From Pseudomonadota bacterium (GTDB lineage Bacteria; Desulfobacterota; Desulfarculia; Desulfarculales; Desulfarculaceae): 64,000 nt of DNA. Under the pieces are notes generated by a model, which saw only the letters and a list, made by a program, of their open reading frames with translations, ran no database searches and was not told the origin of the DNA. Within the stretch, counting starts at the first letter, position 1, and each line of letters begins with the position of its first letter. The stretch is taken from the NCBI GenBank assembly GCA_018902755.1, contig JAHIQI010000046.1, positions 62,001 to 126,000 of the forward strand, in the 5' to 3' direction. Of this stretch, positions 1 to 8,522 are shown piece by piece. The position numbers and the translations under genes are program-made.

Positions 1-1098
1 CTCTCGGACCTGGTCAACGACCTGTGGGACGTGGAGGAGGTGCTCAAGAAGCTGCGCCCGGCCTGCCACCCCCGCACCCGCATAATCCTCAACTTCCACT
101 CCCGCCTGTGGGCCGCGCCCCTGGCGGTGGTGCGGCGCCTGGGCCTGGCCCAGCCCCTGCTCACCCAAAACTGGTTCACCGCCCCGGACGCGGTCAACCT
201 GCTGGACCTGGCCGGGTACCAGAGCTTCCGAACCTGGATGGAGCTGCTTTGGCCCATGCCCGGCTCCGTGCCCAACTGGCTTTTCAACCGGGTGCTGGCC
301 CGGATCTGGCCCATCAAGTACCTGGCCCTGTGCAACTTCGTCATGGCCCGCCCGGCCCCGGCCAAGCCCATGGAAAAAGAGCCGGTGGTGTCGGTGATCA
401 TCGCCTCGCGCAACGAGGCGGGCAACATCGACGGCCTGATGCGCCGCACCCCGGAGATGGGCGCGGGCACCGAGCTGATCTTCGTGGAAGGCCACAGCAC
501 CGACGACACCTGGGGGGCCATCCAACAGGCCCTGAAGGACCACCCCCATCGCCGGGCCAAGGCCTATCAGCAGACCGGGGTGGGCAAAGGCGACGCGGTG
601 CGCCTGGGCTTCGACAAGGCCGAGGGCGATCTGTACATGATCATGGACGCTGACCTCACCTTCCCGCCCGAGAACCTGACCCGCTTCTACGACGCCTGGT
701 ACAGCGGCAAGGGCGAGTACATCAACGGGGTGCGCTTGGTCTACCCCATGGAAGACAAGGCCATGCGGCCCATCAACTTCCTGGGCAACAAGTTCTTCAG
801 CCTGGCCTTCTCCTGGTGCCTGGAGCAGCCCATCAAGGACACCCTGTGCTGCACCAAGGTGCTCAGCCGCCGGGACTACGAGGTCATCGTGGCCAACCGG
901 GCCTATTTCGGGGACTTCGACCCCTTCGGCGATTTTGACATCATCTTCGGCGCGGCCAAGCAGAACATGAAGATGGTGGACCTGCCCATCCGCTACCGCG
1001 AACGCCTCTACGGCAGCACCAACATCTCCCGCTGGAGCCACGGCTGGCTGCTCATCAAGATGCTGTGGATAGGCCTGAAGAAGCTTAAATTCGTATGA
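1..1098 (+). CDS. Methyltransferase-glycosyltransferase (GT2) fusion, 5' partial
   Basis: The reading frame is open from base 1, so the gene starts outside the window; 365 residues are visible. Residues 1-115 resemble the end of a class I SAM methyltransferase (the run around LVNDLWDVEEVL and a QNWFTAPDAVNLL segment). Residues of about 125-365 form a GT2 glycosyltransferase domain with the opening VVSVIIASRNEAG and a DAD metal/nucleotide motif near residue 216 (MIMDADLTF). It probably transfers a sugar from a nucleotide- or lipid-linked donor at the cytoplasmic face, DPM1-like. The stop overlaps the next start (ATGA), indicating one transcript. The GT2 call is firm; the methyltransferase half rests on sequence memory. 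Confidence 0.8.
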   Translation, partial: LSDLVNDLWDVEEVLKKLRPACHPRTRIILNFHSRLWAAPLAVVRRLGLAQPLLTQNWFTAPDAVNLLDLAGYQSFRTWMELLWPMPGSVPNWLFNRVLARIWPIKYLALCNFVMARPAPAKPMEKEPVVSVIIASRNEAGNIDGLMRRTPEMGAGTELIFVEGHSTDDTWGAIQQALKDHPHRRAKAYQQTGVGKGDAVRLGFDKAEGDLYMIMDADLTFPPENLTRFYDAWYSGKGEYINGVRLVYPMEDKAMRPINFLGNKFFSLAFSWCLEQPIKDTLCCTKVLSRRDYEVIVANRAYFGDFDPFGDFDIIFGAAKQNMKMVDLPIRYRERLYGSTNISRWSHGWLLIKMLWIGLKKLKFV

Positions 1099-3281
1099 GC
1101 CAAGCGGCCCATGACCGGGGCGGCGACCTCGCGCCCCTAGCTCCGCCCCCCAGACAAGCCCCCCTGTTATGGGCCGTGCCGACGTTCGTGTTCCTGGCCC
1201 TGGCCTATTGGGCCATGAGCGCCGCCTTCCCCTATTACTTCATCTGGGACCTGGACCACATCGTGGCCCTGGACACCCTGATCATCAACAGCGGGCTTTT
1301 GCCCGACCACATCCACAGCCCCGGTTTCGGCGCCTACTTCATCACGGTGTGGGCCTCCGGCCTGGCCGCTGGCCTGGGCTGGCTTTCGGCGCTCAACCTG
1401 GACCAGCTCGACCACTCCCTGAACCCCCTGGCCTGCCTGGCCCAGGCGGTGGAGTTGCTGCGCCGCCTCAGCCCCCTGGCGGTGCTGGGCGCGGTATTTC
1501 TGCTGTGGAGCGCCCTGCAGGCCGCCTTCCGGCCCCGCGCCCTGTGGGCCCTGGGCGCGGCCCTGATCCTGGGCCTGGAGCAGGGGCTCTTCTACCAGGC
1601 CGCCCTTATCCGCACCGAGCAGTACAGCCTTATGTACTGGGCCGGGGCCGTCCTGGTGGCGGTGCTGGCCGGGCGGGCGCGGGGCTGGCCCCGCCTGGGG
1701 TGGCTGGGGCTGGCGGGACTTTTGCTGGGCTTGGCCTTTGTCACCAAGGTGCAGTTGGGCACCTATCTGCTCGCCGCGCCCCTGCTCTTTCTGCTGCCCA
1801 TCGCCCTGAAGGGCGAGTCCTGGGACCAGGCCCTGCCCTCGCCGGGACGCGCTCAAGCCCTGGCCGGGTTGGCCGCAGCGGTGCTGGCCCTGGCCGTCAC
1901 CGCCGCCCTGGCTTGGCTGGCCTGGCGCGAGCCCATCCCCGAGGGCATGGGCACCTTCCTCTACCGCCTGAGCATCCACCTCACCCCGCCCCTGCTGGCC
2001 CTGCTGGCCTTTTTGGCGGCCCTGGTGGCGCTCAACCTGTGGGGTCTGGCCGGCGGCAACCAACGCTGGGGCTTGATCTTCCCCCTGGCCGCCTACGCCT
2101 CGCTTTTGCTGCTGGGGTTCGGGCTCAGTTTTTTCTGCCATTTCCTGATCGGGCTGGAACCAGCCCTGGCCTGGCAGTACCTGCTGCTGGACTTCAAGAT
2201 GGCCTTCCTGCGCCAGGGATTCATGCTGGTGCCCCTGGCCGAGCACCTCAAGCTGCTGGCCTATCTGTGGCCCTCGGTGCTGGCCAACCTGCTGTCCTTG
2301 GTCCTGTTGGCCTGGTGCGCCCGCCGCCGCCTGAACCCGGCTCTCAGCCGCACCGCCTGGCTGGCCCTGGCCCTGGCCTTTTTGGCCTACTCCCACGCCC
2401 TGGTGTTGGACCGCTTCATTTTGCGCGACCTCATGTGGGCCGAGCCGCTTTTGAACCTCACCACCCTGATCTGCCTGCTCACCCTGGCCCGCCACGCCTG
2501 GCCCAGCCGGGTCTGGAACGGAGCCCTGGGCCTGGTGGCCCTGCTGGTGCTGGTCAGCGGGGCCTTGGCCGCCTGGCAGATGCCCGCCCGCCTGAACGCC
2601 AACTACAACCTCTACGGCTGGAGCCCGGCCCCCTTCATGAAAGGGGTATACGGCCACAACCAGCCCCGCTGGGAAAAGATCGCCCGCGCCCATTACGGCC
2701 AAGAACTGGAGCGGGCGGCCTGGGGACCGGCCGGGGCCCAGGCGGCCCAGGCCAACCAGGTGGCGGCCACCGTGGCCTACGTGCTGCCCACCCTGGGGCC
2801 CAATCTGCGCCGGGCCGGGGTGGTGGCCCCGGGCGCGCCGGTGAGCCTAGCGGGTCAAGGCTTGGTTTTGGCTGAGGTCCCCTGCTCCCTGGCCGGGGGC
2901 ATTTTGGTGGATTTCGTCGGGGCCGAGCTGGACCCCGCCCGGCAGCTCAAGGCCAAGGAGGTGCTTCGCGCCTCTGAGGAGTTGGACAAGTTCGCCGCGC
3001 CGGGCAACCCCGCCCTGCTGGCCATCCTGCCCCGGCCAGACCTGAAGGTGTTTTTGTTCGCTCCGGCGGGCCGCCCCCAGTTGGGCCGCGCCCTGAGCCA
3101 GGCCGGGCTTGCCGACCGGCCCAGCCAAAGGCTAACCGTGTCCAGCCCCGGCGGGCAGGCCCTGGCTTATGAGGGCTATGCCTTGGAAGAATACTGCGAG
3201 TTGCCCTTGGGGCTGCTGGGCAAGGACTGCTTTCTGGTGATCGCCCCTCGCTTCAGCCCGCAAGGCGGCTGCCGCAAATAG
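1095..3281 (+). CDS. Large polytopic membrane protein, possibly GT-C type
   Basis: This 728-residue protein has roughly a dozen hydrophobic segments from residue 25 to 505 and a soluble C-terminal part (about 510-728). The first extracytoplasmic loop carries acidic and histidine residues (WDLDHIVALDT and a DHIHSPGFG run). That is reminiscent of GT-C glycosyltransferases, which use lipid-linked sugars outside the membrane, but no family signature is certain. The start overlaps the GT2 fusion gene by 4 bases, so the two are probably co-translated; the partner may make a polyprenyl-linked sugar used here. It could instead be an unrelated membrane protein. Membrane location is certain; function is inferred. 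Confidence 0.6.
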   Translation: MSQAAHDRGGDLAPLAPPPRQAPLLWAVPTFVFLALAYWAMSAAFPYYFIWDLDHIVALDTLIINSGLLPDHIHSPGFGAYFITVWASGLAAGLGWLSALNLDQLDHSLNPLACLAQAVELLRRLSPLAVLGAVFLLWSALQAAFRPRALWALGAALILGLEQGLFYQAALIRTEQYSLMYWAGAVLVAVLAGRARGWPRLGWLGLAGLLLGLAFVTKVQLGTYLLAAPLLFLLPIALKGESWDQALPSPGRAQALAGLAAAVLALAVTAALAWLAWREPIPEGMGTFLYRLSIHLTPPLLALLAFLAALVALNLWGLAGGNQRWGLIFPLAAYASLLLLGFGLSFFCHFLIGLEPALAWQYLLLDFKMAFLRQGFMLVPLAEHLKLLAYLWPSVLANLLSLVLLAWCARRRLNPALSRTAWLALALAFLAYSHALVLDRFILRDLMWAEPLLNLTTLICLLTLARHAWPSRVWNGALGLVALLVLVSGALAAWQMPARLNANYNLYGWSPAPFMKGVYGHNQPRWEKIARAHYGQELERAAWGPAGAQAAQANQVAATVAYVLPTLGPNLRRAGVVAPGAPVSLAGQGLVLAEVPCSLAGGILVDFVGAELDPARQLKAKEVLRASEELDKFAAPGNPALLAILPRPDLKVFLFAPAGRPQLGRALSQAGLADRPSQRLTVSSPGGQALAYEGYALEEYCELPLGLLGKDCFLVIAPRFSPQGGCRK

Positions 3282-3300
3282 GCCGCCGAACCGGCGGCCT
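3280..3300. terminator. GC-rich hairpin between convergent genes
   Basis: Nine-base perfect arms (3280-3288 and 3292-3300) enclose a 3-base loop. The hairpin lies between the convergent genes ending at 3281 and 3312. There is no T tract on either side, so it is not a classical intrinsic terminator; it may still pause polymerase or stabilise both 3' ends. Confidence 0.4.
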
Positions 3301-3311
3301 GGGAACCCACC

Positions 3312-4799
3312 TTACTCGGAATCGGAGATCGGGGTGGCCACGTCCGGGCGGCGGCCCATGACCCGAAGCACCCTTTCGTGTATTTCCTTGTCCCGCCAGT
3401 AGAGCAGCCCGAAATAGGCCACCACGCCCAGGGCCACCAGGCCCAGGGAACTCCAGCGCAGCTCGAAGTAATAGAAAGCCACCGTGGCCGGCAACAGGGT
3501 CAGCAGGGAGAAGAATATTTCCTTGAGCATCACGTTGATGTTGGTCCACACCTTGGCTTTGCCCAGCCTCAGGATATAGATGAACATCACCAGGCTGACC
3601 AAGCCCAGGCTGAGCGACATGATGGCCAGGGTCAGGCGCACGTTGCCGATCATGCCCCCCGCGAACAGCGAGATCAGGGTTACCGCCAGTTGCATGATGG
3701 AGAACACCAGGCGGGTGCCGGCCCGGTTTACGATCAAAAACAGGCTGGAGATGGGCGCGGTTATGAAGTTCATCAGGGTCCAAAAGGCCAGAATCTGGCT
3801 AAGCACCCCGGCCTCGGTCCAGCGGAAGCTGAACACCACTTCAAAGAAAAGCGGCCCCAGCAGGCCCAGGGCCACCATGGGAAAGATGCCGATGGTGGCC
3901 TGGAACTTGACCGCGAAGTGCATGGCCCGTTCCACCTTGCCGCTCTCGTTCCACTCCCGAGCCGCCTCGGGATAGAAAACGTCGGCCACCGAGTTGCCCA
4001 ATATCCTGAGCGGCAGGGAGATGATGTTGGTGGCGAAAGTGAAAAAGCCCACTACCGCCGGGTCGAAATAGGCGGCCAAGACGAACACCGGCATGCGCCC
4101 GGTGCTCACCTTGAGCAGGTTGTTCCACAGATTGATTTTGGGGAATTGGAGGTGGTTCTTTATGGCCTGGGCGTAACTCACCGGGGGGGAGTCGTCCTCG
4201 CCGGTGCGGTCCCACAACACCTTGAAGCCCACGGCCAGGGCTATACCCAGGCTCAGGGACGAGGCGATGAGGTTGCCCACGATCAGGCCCATGATCCCGG
4301 CGGTGAGCACCAGGGCCCACAAGATGGAGACCAGGCGGGACAGGTTCATGTCGATGAAGCTGACCGCGGAAACCACCCCGAAGCGCCCCTCCCGGGCCAG
4401 GATGCTCTCGCTGGTGCCCCTGATGCTGTCGATCATGAAAAACAGGGGCACGAACCAAAGATAGGGCGCGATTTGGGGCTCACCCAGGAGCCTGGCCAGC
4501 CATGGGCCGCCCAGGCCAAAAAACACTATGGAAAGCATGGTGAGCAGGGCCGTGATCCACAGGCACAGGCGGGTCAGGGTGCGCGCCTCCTGGCGGCTGG
4601 CCGCCAGGGGGATGGCCTGGTTGTAGCCCAGACAGGCGAAGGCGATGAACCAGGCGGCCACCGAGAACACCACCCCGTAGATGCCGAAGTCCTCGGGCCG
4701 GTAGAGGCGGGTGATTATGGGCGTACTCGCCAAGCCCAGCCCGATGGACAAACCACGGCTAACGGTGAGCTTGCTGATGTTGCTGAAAAATGTTCCCAT
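3312..4799 (-). CDS. Wzx-type polysaccharide flippase (MOP superfamily)
   Basis: The protein has 495 residues with about 12-14 transmembrane segments and the N-terminal pattern of the polysaccharide transporter family (SKLTVSRGLSIGLGLASTPI, then a RLYRPEDFGIYGV stretch). Members flip undecaprenyl-PP-linked oligosaccharide units across the inner membrane. I chose the ATG at 4799, which has GGGA about 5 bases upstream; a GTG at 4826 would add nine residues but has no ribosome site. It is transcribed away from uppP, and a candidate promoter lies in the shared gap. Position between glycosyltransferase genes and the GDP-mannose operon fits export of an EPS repeat unit. Confidence 0.85.
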   Translation of the reverse strand: MGTFFSNISKLTVSRGLSIGLGLASTPIITRLYRPEDFGIYGVVFSVAAWFIAFACLGYNQAIPLAASRQEARTLTRLCLWITALLTMLSIVFFGLGGPWLARLLGEPQIAPYLWFVPLFFMIDSIRGTSESILAREGRFGVVSAVSFIDMNLSRLVSILWALVLTAGIMGLIVGNLIASSLSLGIALAVGFKVLWDRTGEDDSPPVSYAQAIKNHLQFPKINLWNNLLKVSTGRMPVFVLAAYFDPAVVGFFTFATNIISLPLRILGNSVADVFYPEAAREWNESGKVERAMHFAVKFQATIGIFPMVALGLLGPLFFEVVFSFRWTEAGVLSQILAFWTLMNFITAPISSLFLIVNRAGTRLVFSIMQLAVTLISLFAGGMIGNVRLTLAIMSLSLGLVSLVMFIYILRLGKAKVWTNINVMLKEIFFSLLTLLPATVAFYYFELRWSSLGLVALGVVAYFGLLYWRDKEIHERVLRVMGRRPDVATPISDSE

Positions 4800-4844
4800 G
4801 TGTTCCCGGATTATGACCTTTCGCACCGCTCAGGCGAAGGTTAA

Positions 4845-4873
4845 ATAATAAAACGACCGGGCTTGCATTACAA
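4845..4873 (-). promoter_or_regulatory. Candidate sigma-70 promoter for the flippase gene
   Basis: On the minus strand, TTGTAA (4868-4873) and TATTAT (4845-4850) are separated by 17 bases. The predicted start near 4838 would give a leader of about 40 bases. This is the most AT-rich part of the gap. By eye only. Confidence 0.4.
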
Positions 4874-4983
4874 TGAACATGTGCCCATCCTGGCCGTAAG
4901 CCTGGTAAGGCCAGGGGGCAAAAGCCCTCGACTTGGTTGCATCTGCGGGCTATATTCCCATTCAATCGCAACTGGGAGCAAAC

Positions 4984-5781
4984 ATGGAGCTTTGGCAAGC
5001 GGCGATGCTGGGAGTGGTGCAGGGGCTCACCGAGTTTCTGCCCATCAGTTCCTCGGGACATCTGGTCCTGGGGCAGCGCCTGCTCGGCTTCACCGAACCG
5101 GCCCTGATGTTCGACATCGCGGTGCACGTGGGCAGCCTGGTGGCCGTGGTGGGCGTGTTCTGGCGCGACTTGTGGAGCATCATCAGGGGCCTGTTCGTCT
5201 GGGACGACGAGGAGAGCAGCCAGGGACGCCGCCTGCTGTGGCTGGTGGTGGTGGGCAGCATCCCCACCGCCATCATCGGCTTCGCTTTCAAGGACCTTTT
5301 CGAGTCCATGTTCTCCTCGTTGCTCACCGTGGGTTTGGCCCTGTTGATAACCGGTTGGCTGCTTTTGGCCACCGCCCTGGTGCGCCGCCCGGGCCGCCCC
5401 CTGGAAAAGGTGGGCGCGGGCCGGGCGCTCATCATAGGCCTGGCCCAGGGCCTGGCCATCACCCCGGGCATCAGCCGCTCGGGCAGCACCATCTCCATCG
5501 CCCTGCTCTTGGGGGTGGACCGCCGGGTGGCCGCCCACTACTCCTTCGTGATGTCCATACCGGCCATCCTGGGGGCCCTGGTGTTGCAGGTGCACGAGTT
5601 GGGCGCGCCCAGCGCGGCCCAGGTGGCGCCCATGATCATGGGCTTCATCACCGCGGCGTTGAGCGGCTACTGGGCCCTGCGGACGCTGCTGAAGATCGTG
5701 CAGGCCGGGGCCTTCCACTGGTTCGCGCCCTACTGCTTCGCGGTGGGCCTTTTCGCCCTGGCCTGGAACTTTTGGGGATAA
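4984..5781 (+). CDS. uppP: Undecaprenyl-diphosphate phosphatase UppP (BacA)
   Basis: This integral membrane phosphatase converts undecaprenyl diphosphate to undecaprenyl phosphate, the lipid carrier for peptidoglycan and surface polysaccharides. Both family signatures are present: GLTEFLPISSSGHL near the N-terminus and GISRSGSTI in the middle, with several membrane helices. The ATG at 4984 has GGGAG five bases upstream and gives 265 residues, the normal family length; an upstream TTG frame would add a non-conserved tail. It leads the run uppP-manC-dedA-manA-pmm, with only 4 bases to manC, linking carrier recycling to GDP-mannose supply. High overexpression of this family is known to give bacitracin resistance. 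Confidence 0.95.
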   Translation: MELWQAAMLGVVQGLTEFLPISSSGHLVLGQRLLGFTEPALMFDIAVHVGSLVAVVGVFWRDLWSIIRGLFVWDDEESSQGRRLLWLVVVGSIPTAIIGFAFKDLFESMFSSLLTVGLALLITGWLLLATALVRRPGRPLEKVGAGRALIIGLAQGLAITPGISRSGSTISIALLLGVDRRVAAHYSFVMSIPAILGALVLQVHELGAPSAAQVAPMIMGFITAALSGYWALRTLLKIVQAGAFHWFAPYCFAVGLFALAWNFWG

Positions 5782-5785
5782 TTGA

Positions 5786-6868
5786 ATGAATTTGTACGCG
5801 GTGATAATGGCCGGTGGCTCCGGCACCCGCTTTTGGCCCGCCAGCCGTCAAAAGCGGCCCAAGCAGCTTCTCAGCCTCACCGGGCAGCGCAGCCTGTTGC
5901 AGCAGACCGTGGACCGTCTGGCCCCCCTGGTCCCGCCCGAGCGGGTCTTGGTGGTCACCGGGCGGGCCCACGCCGAGCAGGTTGGCGAGCAGCTTCCCGA
6001 GCTGCCGCCCGCCAACATCCTGGCCGAGCCCATGGGCCGCAACACCGCCGCCGCCTGCGGCCTGGCCGCCGCCTGGGTGGCCCGGCGCGATCCCGGCGCG
6101 GTGTGCCTGGTCTTGCCCGCCGACCATCTGATCACCGACGAAAGCCTGTTCATAAGCACCCTGGAGCGCGCCGCCCATCTGGCCGCCGCCCAGGAGGTTT
6201 TGGTCACCCTGGGGCTCACCCCCCGCTTCCCGGCCACCGGCTTCGGCTACATCGAGACCGGCGAGGTGGCCGACCCCGCGCCTCCAGCGGTGAGCCGGGT
6301 GGCCGCCTTCCACGAAAAGCCAGACCTGGCCACGGCCCAGGCCTACCTGGACGGCGGCAAGCATTTGTGGAACTCGGGCATGTTCGCCTGGCGGGCCGAG
6401 CGGCTCTTGGCCGAACTGGAGCGCCACCTGCCGGAGCTGGCCTCGGGCCTGGCCGAGTTGGCCCCCGCCCTGGGCGCCCCGGACCAGGAGGCGGCCCTGG
6501 AACGCATCTATCCCGGCCTGCCCTCCATCAGCGTGGACCACGGGGTGCTGGAGAAATGCTCCCACCTGCTGGTGGTCAAGGCCGATTTCGGCTGGTCCGA
6601 CGTGGGCTCTTGGGAGGCCATGGGCGAGCTTTGGGAACTGGACTCCCACCGCAACGCCAACCAGAATGGCAGAGACAAGCTCCACCCGGTTGATTCCCAA
6701 GGCAACTTGGTCTCCGCTGGAGACCGGCTGGTGGCCCTGTTGGGGGTGGAGAATCTGGTGGCCGTGGTCACCGACGATGTGCTGCTCATCGCCCCCCGCA
6801 GCCGCTGCCAGGAAGTGGGACGCCTGCTGGAGGAGTTGAAGGTGAAGGGCCGGGAGGAATACCTGTGA
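5786..6868 (+). CDS. manC: Mannose-1-phosphate guanylyltransferase
   Basis: This cytoplasmic enzyme makes GDP-mannose from mannose-1-phosphate and GTP. The N-terminal nucleotidyltransferase motif is intact (IMAGGSGTRFWPASR followed by PKQ), as are the FHEKP and WNSGMF motifs around residues 175-205. At 360 residues it is the short form, without the C-terminal phosphomannose isomerase domain of bifunctional ManC/AlgA; a separate isomerase gene lies two genes downstream. It sits 4 bases after uppP. Together with 7494-8495 and 8523-9875 it completes fructose-6-P to GDP-mannose. Confidence 0.95.
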   Translation: MNLYAVIMAGGSGTRFWPASRQKRPKQLLSLTGQRSLLQQTVDRLAPLVPPERVLVVTGRAHAEQVGEQLPELPPANILAEPMGRNTAAACGLAAAWVARRDPGAVCLVLPADHLITDESLFISTLERAAHLAAAQEVLVTLGLTPRFPATGFGYIETGEVADPAPPAVSRVAAFHEKPDLATAQAYLDGGKHLWNSGMFAWRAERLLAELERHLPELASGLAELAPALGAPDQEAALERIYPGLPSISVDHGVLEKCSHLLVVKADFGWSDVGSWEAMGELWELDSHRNANQNGRDKLHPVDSQGNLVSAGDRLVALLGVENLVAVVTDDVLLIAPRSRCQEVGRLLEELKVKGREEYL

Positions 6869-6891
6869 GCCGAAAGGGGATGAAGTAACCC

Positions 6892-7497
6892 ATGGAGTGG
6901 TTAAAAGAAATAACCCAGTGGGTGGCGGACTTCGCCCAAACCCCTTACGGCGGCTGGGCCCTGTTTGCCCTGGCCTTTGCCGAGAGCTCCTTTTTCCCCA
7001 TACCCCCGGATGTGCTGCTCATGGCCTTGTGCGCGGTCAAGCCGGAGTACAGCCTGTGGTTTGCCACCATCTGCACCGTGGCCTCGGTGCTGGGGGGCAT
7101 GTTCGGCTATTTCATCGGCATAAAGGGCGGACGCCCCCTGATGTACCGGTGGTTCTCCACCGAAAAGATCAAGCTGGTGGAGGGCTACTACCAACGCTAC
7201 GACGTGTGGGCCGTGGGCGCGGCCGGGCTCACCCCCCTGCCCTACAAGATATTCACCATCACCGCCGGGGTCTTCGCCCTCAACTTCCCCCGCTTCATCA
7301 TCGCCTCGGTGCTCAGCCGGGGGGCGCGTTTCTACGCCCTGGGGATAATCTTCTGGTACTTCGGCCCGGCCATCCAGACCTGGGTCAAGGAATACTTCGG
7401 CTGGATAGCGGCGGTCTTCTTTGTGCTGTTGGTGGGCGGCTTCTGGGCCGTAAAGCATCTTAGCGGGAAGGCGGCCAAAAGCGGAGAGAGCCTGTGA
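6892..7497 (+). CDS. DedA/VTT-family membrane protein (YqaA-like)
   Basis: The 201-residue protein has the VTT/SNARE-associated fold: a FAESSFFPIPPDVLL motif in the first re-entrant region and GxxxG-rich membrane helices. DedA-family proteins include recently described undecaprenyl-phosphate and phospholipid flippases. Position between manC and manA in the same operon as uppP suggests a role in returning the lipid carrier, but that is inference from family and context. The stop overlaps the GTG start of manA (GTGA), so translation is probably coupled. Confidence 0.85.
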   Translation: MEWLKEITQWVADFAQTPYGGWALFALAFAESSFFPIPPDVLLMALCAVKPEYSLWFATICTVASVLGGMFGYFIGIKGGRPLMYRWFSTEKIKLVEGYYQRYDVWAVGAAGLTPLPYKIFTITAGVFALNFPRFIIASVLSRGARFYALGIIFWYFGPAIQTWVKEYFGWIAAVFFVLLVGGFWAVKHLSGKAAKSGESL

Positions 7498-8495
7498 GCC
7501 TTCCTTTCGGACCGCTCAAGCTGATCCCCATTTTTCTGCCCAAGGTGTGGGCCGAGCCGCGCTTTCCAGAGCCATGGGCCTCCAGCCTGGGGGTCCCCCT
7601 GGGCACCGGCGAGGTGTGGCTGGCCTCGGACCGCTTGCACGTGACCCAGGTGGCCGCGGGGCCCCTGGTGGGCATAGGCCTGGATCAGGTCATCGCCCGG
7701 TGGCCGGAGTACATCCTGGGCCCCGGCGCGGCTTCCGGCTTCCCCCTGCTGCTCAAGCTCTTGAACGTGGGCCAATGGCTCTCGGTGCAGGTGCACCCGG
7801 ACGACGCCACCGCCGCCCGCCTGGCCAACGAGCCCTGGGGCAAGGGCGAGGCCTGGCACATCCTGCACGCCCAGACCGGGGCCCAGTTGGTGCACGGCCT
7901 GACCCCCGGGACCGACACCGAGCAGGTGGCCCGGGCTGCGGCCCAGGGCAGGCTGCCCGAGATCCTGGCCAAGGTCCCGGCCCAGACCGGCGACACCTTC
8001 GACGTGCCCGCCGGGACCCTGCACACCACCGGACCGGGGCTGTTGATCCTGGAGGTGCAGCAGGCCTCGGACCTCACCTACCGCCTCTACGACTGGGACC
8101 GCCCCGGCCCGGACGGCAAACCCCGCCGCCTGCACCTGGACCACGCCCTGGAGGCGCTGAGGCCCAGCGGGCCGGGCCAACCCCTGCCCGCCCGGCCCCT
8201 TTCGCCGCCCCCCTGGGAGGTGACCTCCCTGGTGCGCACCCATTCATTCGGGCTGCTCAAATATGCCATTATGGGAAAAGGCGCCCTGGAGCGGCCCGGC
8301 GCCGGTCCGGGCCTGTTGTGGGTGGAGCGGGGCAAGGGCCGCCTGGAGTTCTCCGGCGGCGAGCATCCGGCGGAAGACCTCAGGCCGGGCCAGTGCTGGC
8401 TGTTGCCCGCGGGCTCAGCCCCGGCCCAGGTGGCCGCCAAGGACGAGATGGTGTTTTATCAAGCCTGGGCTCCGGGCCCCGGCCAACTGCCCTAG
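7494..8495 (+). CDS. manA: Class I mannose-6-phosphate isomerase
   Basis: This zinc enzyme interconverts fructose-6-P and mannose-6-P. The metal-site motif QVHPDD (about residue 100) and the FDVPAGTLHTTGPGLLILEVQQ cupin strands, with their conserved His and Glu, support a type I isomerase; 333 residues fits the bacterial short form. The GTG start overlaps the preceding stop in a GTGA quadruplet, and no nearby ATG fits better. It supplies the phosphomannomutase encoded 27 bases downstream. Confidence 0.9.
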   Translation: MSLPFGPLKLIPIFLPKVWAEPRFPEPWASSLGVPLGTGEVWLASDRLHVTQVAAGPLVGIGLDQVIARWPEYILGPGAASGFPLLLKLLNVGQWLSVQVHPDDATAARLANEPWGKGEAWHILHAQTGAQLVHGLTPGTDTEQVARAAAQGRLPEILAKVPAQTGDTFDVPAGTLHTTGPGLLILEVQQASDLTYRLYDWDRPGPDGKPRRLHLDHALEALRPSGPGQPLPARPLSPPPWEVTSLVRTHSFGLLKYAIMGKGALERPGAGPGLLWVERGKGRLEFSGGEHPAEDLRPGQCWLLPAGSAPAQVAAKDEMVFYQAWAPGPGQLP

Positions 8496-8522
8496 ACCAG
8501 GCATCGGAGGAGAGATACAAGC

